Assembly (NCBI GenBank): GCA_964548175.1
Contig: CAZJQS010000003.1
Span: 62,001 to 126,000, forward strand
Direction: 5' to 3'
From: JANQPA01 sp964548175
GTDB taxonomy: Bacteria; Bacteroidota; Bacteroidia; Chitinophagales; Saprospiraceae
DNA: 64,000 nucleotides
This document shows positions 61,701 through 64,000 of this stretch, in pieces. Under the pieces are notes generated by a model. It saw nothing but the letters and a program-made list of their open reading frames with translations. It ran no database searches and was not told the origin of the DNA. Each line of letters begins with the position of its first letter. The stretch's first letter is position 1. A program made the position numbers and the translations under genes.

Positions 61701-62035
61701 GGAGGGTTGCGGCCGGCAATGCCTGCGACCGGTTCATTTCTGAGGTTCGCTCTTTCGATATTTCCACCACCGAGGTTGATGCACCTGTCCCGATCCGTCT
61801 GATGCTGTATCCTAATCCTGCCCGAGATCAGCTTACGCTGGATTTTGGAGGAGCCACCGTCCACGAGCTCGGATGGCGGATAAGAGCAGTGAACGGCCAG
61901 ATCCTGCTGAACGGCAGGGAGCCTCTTGCGGGCATGACCACCATTAACCTCAGCGATTTGCCGGAAGGACTTTATTTGCTGGAAATAACCTCTAAGGACT
62001 TTTCCGTTGTAAGAAAAATAATCAAGCAGGAGTAA
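58772..62035 (+). CDS. Secreted trypsin-like endopeptidase with P domain and T9SS sorting domain
   Basis: 1087 aa. Signal peptide MLRIYALSILMSCMGTLLIAQ, a propeptide to about residue 200, then a trypsin-fold domain resembling lysyl endopeptidase: His in FMTAFHCGV (about 250), Asp in SDFTLLELDDEV (about 310) and Ser in TEVGSSGGPLL (about 390). Fibronectin III-like repeats follow (FVWEKQEVFTSYHLQISRD...YFWRVRAEN, and again YYWRVAAGN). A proprotein-convertase P domain lies at about 665-805 (ISIEDLDIDHTFIGDLKATLTAPSG, GIWTLKIEDISNQDGGQLNGW). The sorting domain is at about 1010-1087 (LYPNPARDQLTLDF, GLYLLEI, IIKQE). Exported by T9SS to the surface or medium as a nutritional or adhesive protease. 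Confidence 0.92.
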   Translation: MLRIYALSILMSCMGTLLIAQNTKTPLIAPTKAPLSEVDKVVMPPVDNEVLLEAEMARRRPGVAPQFAKAFEVDISPETHGNWETLDNGLVVWRLIIVSKNAYSINLGFSEYYMPKGSQMIFYTPDKERIMGPFTKADNEEHAQLWTPIFEGDRLVIEVSLPARLKSALNLRLIAVNHDFLNFSKISASGSCNLDVVCSADDGWEINDIYRDAIQSVGIYGFGGTNFCTGFLINTTANDCRPYFMTAFHCGVTTNNAPSVVVYWNYQNSTCRTPRSSSSGNPGNGRLQELNSGARLVSTYRRSDFTLLELDDEVPESANAYFAGWTRESTPPKDTVICIHHPNSSEKRISYSFQTTFMGEWASEDTPVPDGDHIVVPRWDIGTTEVGSSGGPLLNKKGQVVGQLHGGFADCNNFFYDSFGAFSVSWTGGRSNFSSLGPHLDPIKSNAQSIDGRLQRVCAYNLTPSVVRQEICLPDTALYLITLSDNFTLPVTLRAEGLPLGMEAAFSQNPAIAGQTVQIRVTAVDTFPSGIYTFTVFGSSNEEVVSTSLELHISSSLPGKSQLVKPADQMTDVTSVINFVWEKQEVFTSYHLQISRDSLFNALVADLTFIDTNQVQYEVSPEQQYFWRVRAENICGNGSWSEVRAFRTADIACDQRVSNDLPKSLSVEGTSSVTSTIHFRNPGQITKISIEDLDIDHTFIGDLKATLTAPSGKVIRLFDRIGSPEIIFGCDGDDIKVSFSDEAGQTADALENICNNKPAVSGTFQPIDPFSNLVGEPAAGIWTLKIEDISNQDGGQLNGWKLNICATQPKGILLTPSTQRMELCAGREAAFDLLIGSGFDAAGATLSHQGLPSEASLQFSQNPVEPGSTVTIAVGGLITPGDYPLEILASDSTNIFSTQIIIRVVTQPDQPTLQTPEPEELLLTATPSLTWRDSEAAVTYTLEVARDNLFTDTILVEQLTSSSYTFLEPLSPGIYYWRVAAGNACDRFISEVRSFDISTTEVDAPVPIRLMLYPNPARDQLTLDFGGATVHELGWRIRAVNGQILLNGREPLAGMTTINLSDLPEGLYLLEITSKDFSVVRKIIKQE

Positions 62036-62122
62036 GTACGCAACTATCTGAAAAGTTATGCTCACCTACCTGGCCATCAAGGAAGGTATGCACCAGCTCG
62101 TTTCAAACACACACATAAACCT

Positions 62123-63586
62123 ATGAAATATTTTTCTTTGATATTTTCGATCTTAATACTTCCTCTTGCCGGCATGAATGCTCAGGATCACATTCAAAGG
62201 TCTGTAGATCAACTGGCTGCTGATCCATCATTGAAACATGCAAGCCTTAGCATCTGCGTGATCAACCTCGACAACGGACGTGTGGTGGCCAGTTATGAGC
62301 CTCAGCGAAGTTTGGTCCCGGCTTCAGCGCTGAAATTAATAAGCACGGCAACGGCCTATGCCGTACTTGGAGAGCATTATACTTACGGCACCGACCTTTT
62401 GATACAGGGGCAGGTCAATTCTGAAGGTATCCTCAGGGGAAATGTCATCATCAAAGGCAGTGGAGATCCCTCGCTGGGCTCAGCAGAATGGGAGGAGGCG
62501 GAATCCTTTGAAAGAGTGATCGAAAAATTCAAGCTGGCCCTCCAGCAAAAAGGCATCCGGAAGATCGACGGCTTCATAATCGGTGATGACAGTTATTTTT
62601 CCACTGCTGCTACTCCCAAAAGCTGGACACTCAATGACCTTGGAAATTATTATGCAGCGGGAGTACATGGATTAAATATCCACGACAATCTATACTACCT
62701 GAAATTCCGTCAGAATGGTCAACTCGGCGCCATCCCTCCGGTTTATTCCATTAGCCCGACGGTAGCCGGCCTGAACATTATTAATGAAGTAAAATCAGCC
62801 GGCAGTCGAACGGGTGACAATGCCTACATTTATGGTACTCCATTTACCTATCTCAGGTATATACGCGGAAGTATACCTATCGGAAGCGGTTTGTTCGAAA
62901 TAAAAGGAGCGATTCCCGATCCCCCTCTTTTTGCCGCCCAACAATTGGAAGTGGCGCTCCGGCGCTCCGGGATTGAAACCACTCAGGGCGCCATCAGTCA
63001 GCGGCTGATGGCGCTGAGACAATTAGAGCCCGACGGTCAGGCACAGCACTTGTTGCGGCAATCTTCGCCGGAGCTGGTACAGATCATTGAGCGAACGTTG
63101 TTTAAAAGCGTCAATTTATATGCGGAAGCATTGGTTCACACCCTGGGCAAAGTGCAGGGAAAGGAAGGAAATACCGAATCAGGGCTTGAGGTGATCTACG
63201 ATTACTGGAAAGATCAGAATGTGGACATGGAGGCGGCCTTTCTGGAGGACGGCAGCGGGCTTTCTCCTAAAAATGCCATCAGCGCCGGACTCATGGCTGA
63301 GCTCCTTTACCGGATGTCGCGCCGCCGTGACTTTCAGGCGTTCAGAGACGCCATACCGCTGGCCGGACGGACGGGCAGCATTTCGGGGAAATTTCGCGGC
63401 ACAGCCGCCGAAGGTCGGCTATGGGCCAAGAGTGGGACGCTGGCCAGAGTGCGCACTTACGCCGGATACGGGAACAGCAAGGGAGGGCGGCAATACAGCT
63501 TTGCGGTATTGATCAATAATTACTCCGGCGGTGGCAGCGTTATAAGACAAAAGCTCGATCAATTTCTTATAGACCTGTGTCGATAG
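62123..63586 (+). CDS. dacB: D-alanyl-D-alanine carboxypeptidase/endopeptidase (PBP4, DacB family)
   Basis: 487 aa, signal peptide MKYFSLIFSILILPLAGMNAQ. Serine-peptidase S13 motifs: SxxK in PASALKLIS near residue 70, SxN in KSVNLYAEALVHTLGK near 330, and KSG in LWAKSGTLARV near 437 in place of KTG. WTLNDLGNYYAAGVHGLNIHDN lies in the S13-specific inserted region. Acts in the periplasm on peptidoglycan crosslinks. 87 bp after the protease gene, separate unit likely. Confidence 0.93.
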   Translation: MKYFSLIFSILILPLAGMNAQDHIQRSVDQLAADPSLKHASLSICVINLDNGRVVASYEPQRSLVPASALKLISTATAYAVLGEHYTYGTDLLIQGQVNSEGILRGNVIIKGSGDPSLGSAEWEEAESFERVIEKFKLALQQKGIRKIDGFIIGDDSYFSTAATPKSWTLNDLGNYYAAGVHGLNIHDNLYYLKFRQNGQLGAIPPVYSISPTVAGLNIINEVKSAGSRTGDNAYIYGTPFTYLRYIRGSIPIGSGLFEIKGAIPDPPLFAAQQLEVALRRSGIETTQGAISQRLMALRQLEPDGQAQHLLRQSSPELVQIIERTLFKSVNLYAEALVHTLGKVQGKEGNTESGLEVIYDYWKDQNVDMEAAFLEDGSGLSPKNAISAGLMAELLYRMSRRRDFQAFRDAIPLAGRTGSISGKFRGTAAEGRLWAKSGTLARVRTYAGYGNSKGGRQYSFAVLINNYSGGGSVIRQKLDQFLIDLCR

Positions 63587-63612
63587 AAATCAAAATCTGT
63601 CGACAAATGTTT

Positions 63613-63620
63613 TACCTTTG
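63613..63620 (+). promoter_or_regulatory. Candidate -7 box for the terminal lipoprotein gene
   Basis: TACCTTTG (TAnnTTTG) 20 bases before the ATG at 63640. No clear TTG is present at -33. Confidence 0.35.
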
Positions 63621-63639
63621 ACCAAACGACATATGCAAC

Positions 63640-64000
63640 ATGAGAGTCATTAATATCCTTACTATCTTTCTTTTTTTCACCATCGGCCTGTTCCTGATGA
63701 CCGCCTGTCAGAATGACCAAAAGATAGATAGTCCTTTCAACGATAATGATCGTCCTTCTTTGGATGATTTTTACGATCCTTCGGAAGATACTTCAGCTTC
63801 CACCGGATCTGACGGCATCAAGGAGGATTACATCAATACCAACCGGGTCCTTTGGCAAAAGCCGGAAATGATCATTCAACTAATGGGAGATATTGAGAAT
63901 AAGGTCATTGCAGATATCGGAGCCGGCGGCAGGGGGTTCTTTTCTCTGCGACTTGCACCCAAGGCCGGAAAAGTCATTGCGCTGGATACTGACGCCAAAG
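63640..64000 (+). CDS. Lipoprotein with SAM-dependent methyltransferase domain (3' end cut off)
   Basis: The first 120 residues only. Signal MRVINILTIFLFFTIGLFLM with lipobox LMTAC (Cys about 23), then an acidic linker (DSPFNDNDRPSLDDFYDPSEDTS). A methyltransferase fold begins with NRVLWQKPEMIIQLMGD and motif I VIADIGAGGRGFFSLRLAP...GKVIALDTD. A class I methyltransferase on a lipid anchor outside the cytoplasm is odd, since SAM is cytoplasmic; family relatives of this layout are known in Bacteroidota but their role is not. The rest lies beyond the window. Confidence 0.75.
   Translation, partial: MRVINILTIFLFFTIGLFLMTACQNDQKIDSPFNDNDRPSLDDFYDPSEDTSASTGSDGIKEDYINTNRVLWQKPEMIIQLMGDIENKVIADIGAGGRGFFSLRLAPKAGKVIALDTDAK

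Overview
The window looks like a chromosome segment of a Bacteroidota bacterium, most likely from the Saprospiria (Lewinella/Haliscomenobacter-like). The signs are C-terminal sorting domains of the type IX secretion system on two secreted proteins, promoter -7 boxes of the form TAnnTTTG, lipoproteins whose lipobox Cys follows a short hydrophobic signal, a hmuY-type heme locus, a methylmalonyl-CoA mutase/epimerase pair, and small noncoding palindromes between genes. No rRNA, tRNA or CRISPR array was seen.

Layout. 1-6 kb: lpxH (cut by the window edge), an SDR oxidoreductase, a lipoprotein, a VOC protein, an isolated phage-antirepressor-like gene with its own promoter, and a dipeptidyl peptidase IV. 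6-15.2 kb, all on the minus strand: a heme operon running hmuY, hmuT, hmuU, hmuV, a DUF6686-like Cys protein, a tiny winged-helix protein, hmuS, the TonB-dependent receptor hmuR, then hemW. 15.2-22.3 kb: an Omp85-like barrel protein, a BioF2/FemAB-like acyltransferase, an O-methyltransferase, a TauE/SafE permease, methylmalonyl-CoA epimerase, a dead exbD and a Uma2 protein. 22.3-31.3 kb: a MITE, surface-polysaccharide genes (glycosyltransferase, O-antigen ligase, cysQ, galE, a TMTC-like membrane glycosyltransferase), marR, uvrC and an overlooked 49-aa membrane protein. 31.4-37.8 kb: a LysR regulator, methylmalonyl-CoA mutase and an RND permease.

37.8-45.7 kb is an AT-richer, decaying accessory region and the most unusual part of the window. 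Three copies of one promoter cassette (10-bp direct repeats ending 27-28 bp before a TAnnTTTG box; two copies also share a 45-bp leader) alternate with three relics of one small helix-turn-helix gene. Between them lie a Cys-rich secreted peptide with a DUF4221-like lipoprotein, a twice-frameshifted lipoprotein, a gutted RND adaptor next to an intact RND permease, and a MORN-type gene with two compensating frameshifts.

45.9-54.6 kb: an M16 peptidase, an EamA transporter, a YkgJ-type protein and a complete tetR - lolA-like - ftsX-like - ftsX-like - lolD-like - beta-barrel operon whose promoter is covered by a TetR-type palindrome. 54.7-64 kb: metF, an M14 peptidase, a 1087-aa secreted trypsin-like protease with a P domain and sorting domain, a PBP4-type D-Ala-D-Ala carboxypeptidase, and the start of a lipoprotein methyltransferase running off the end.
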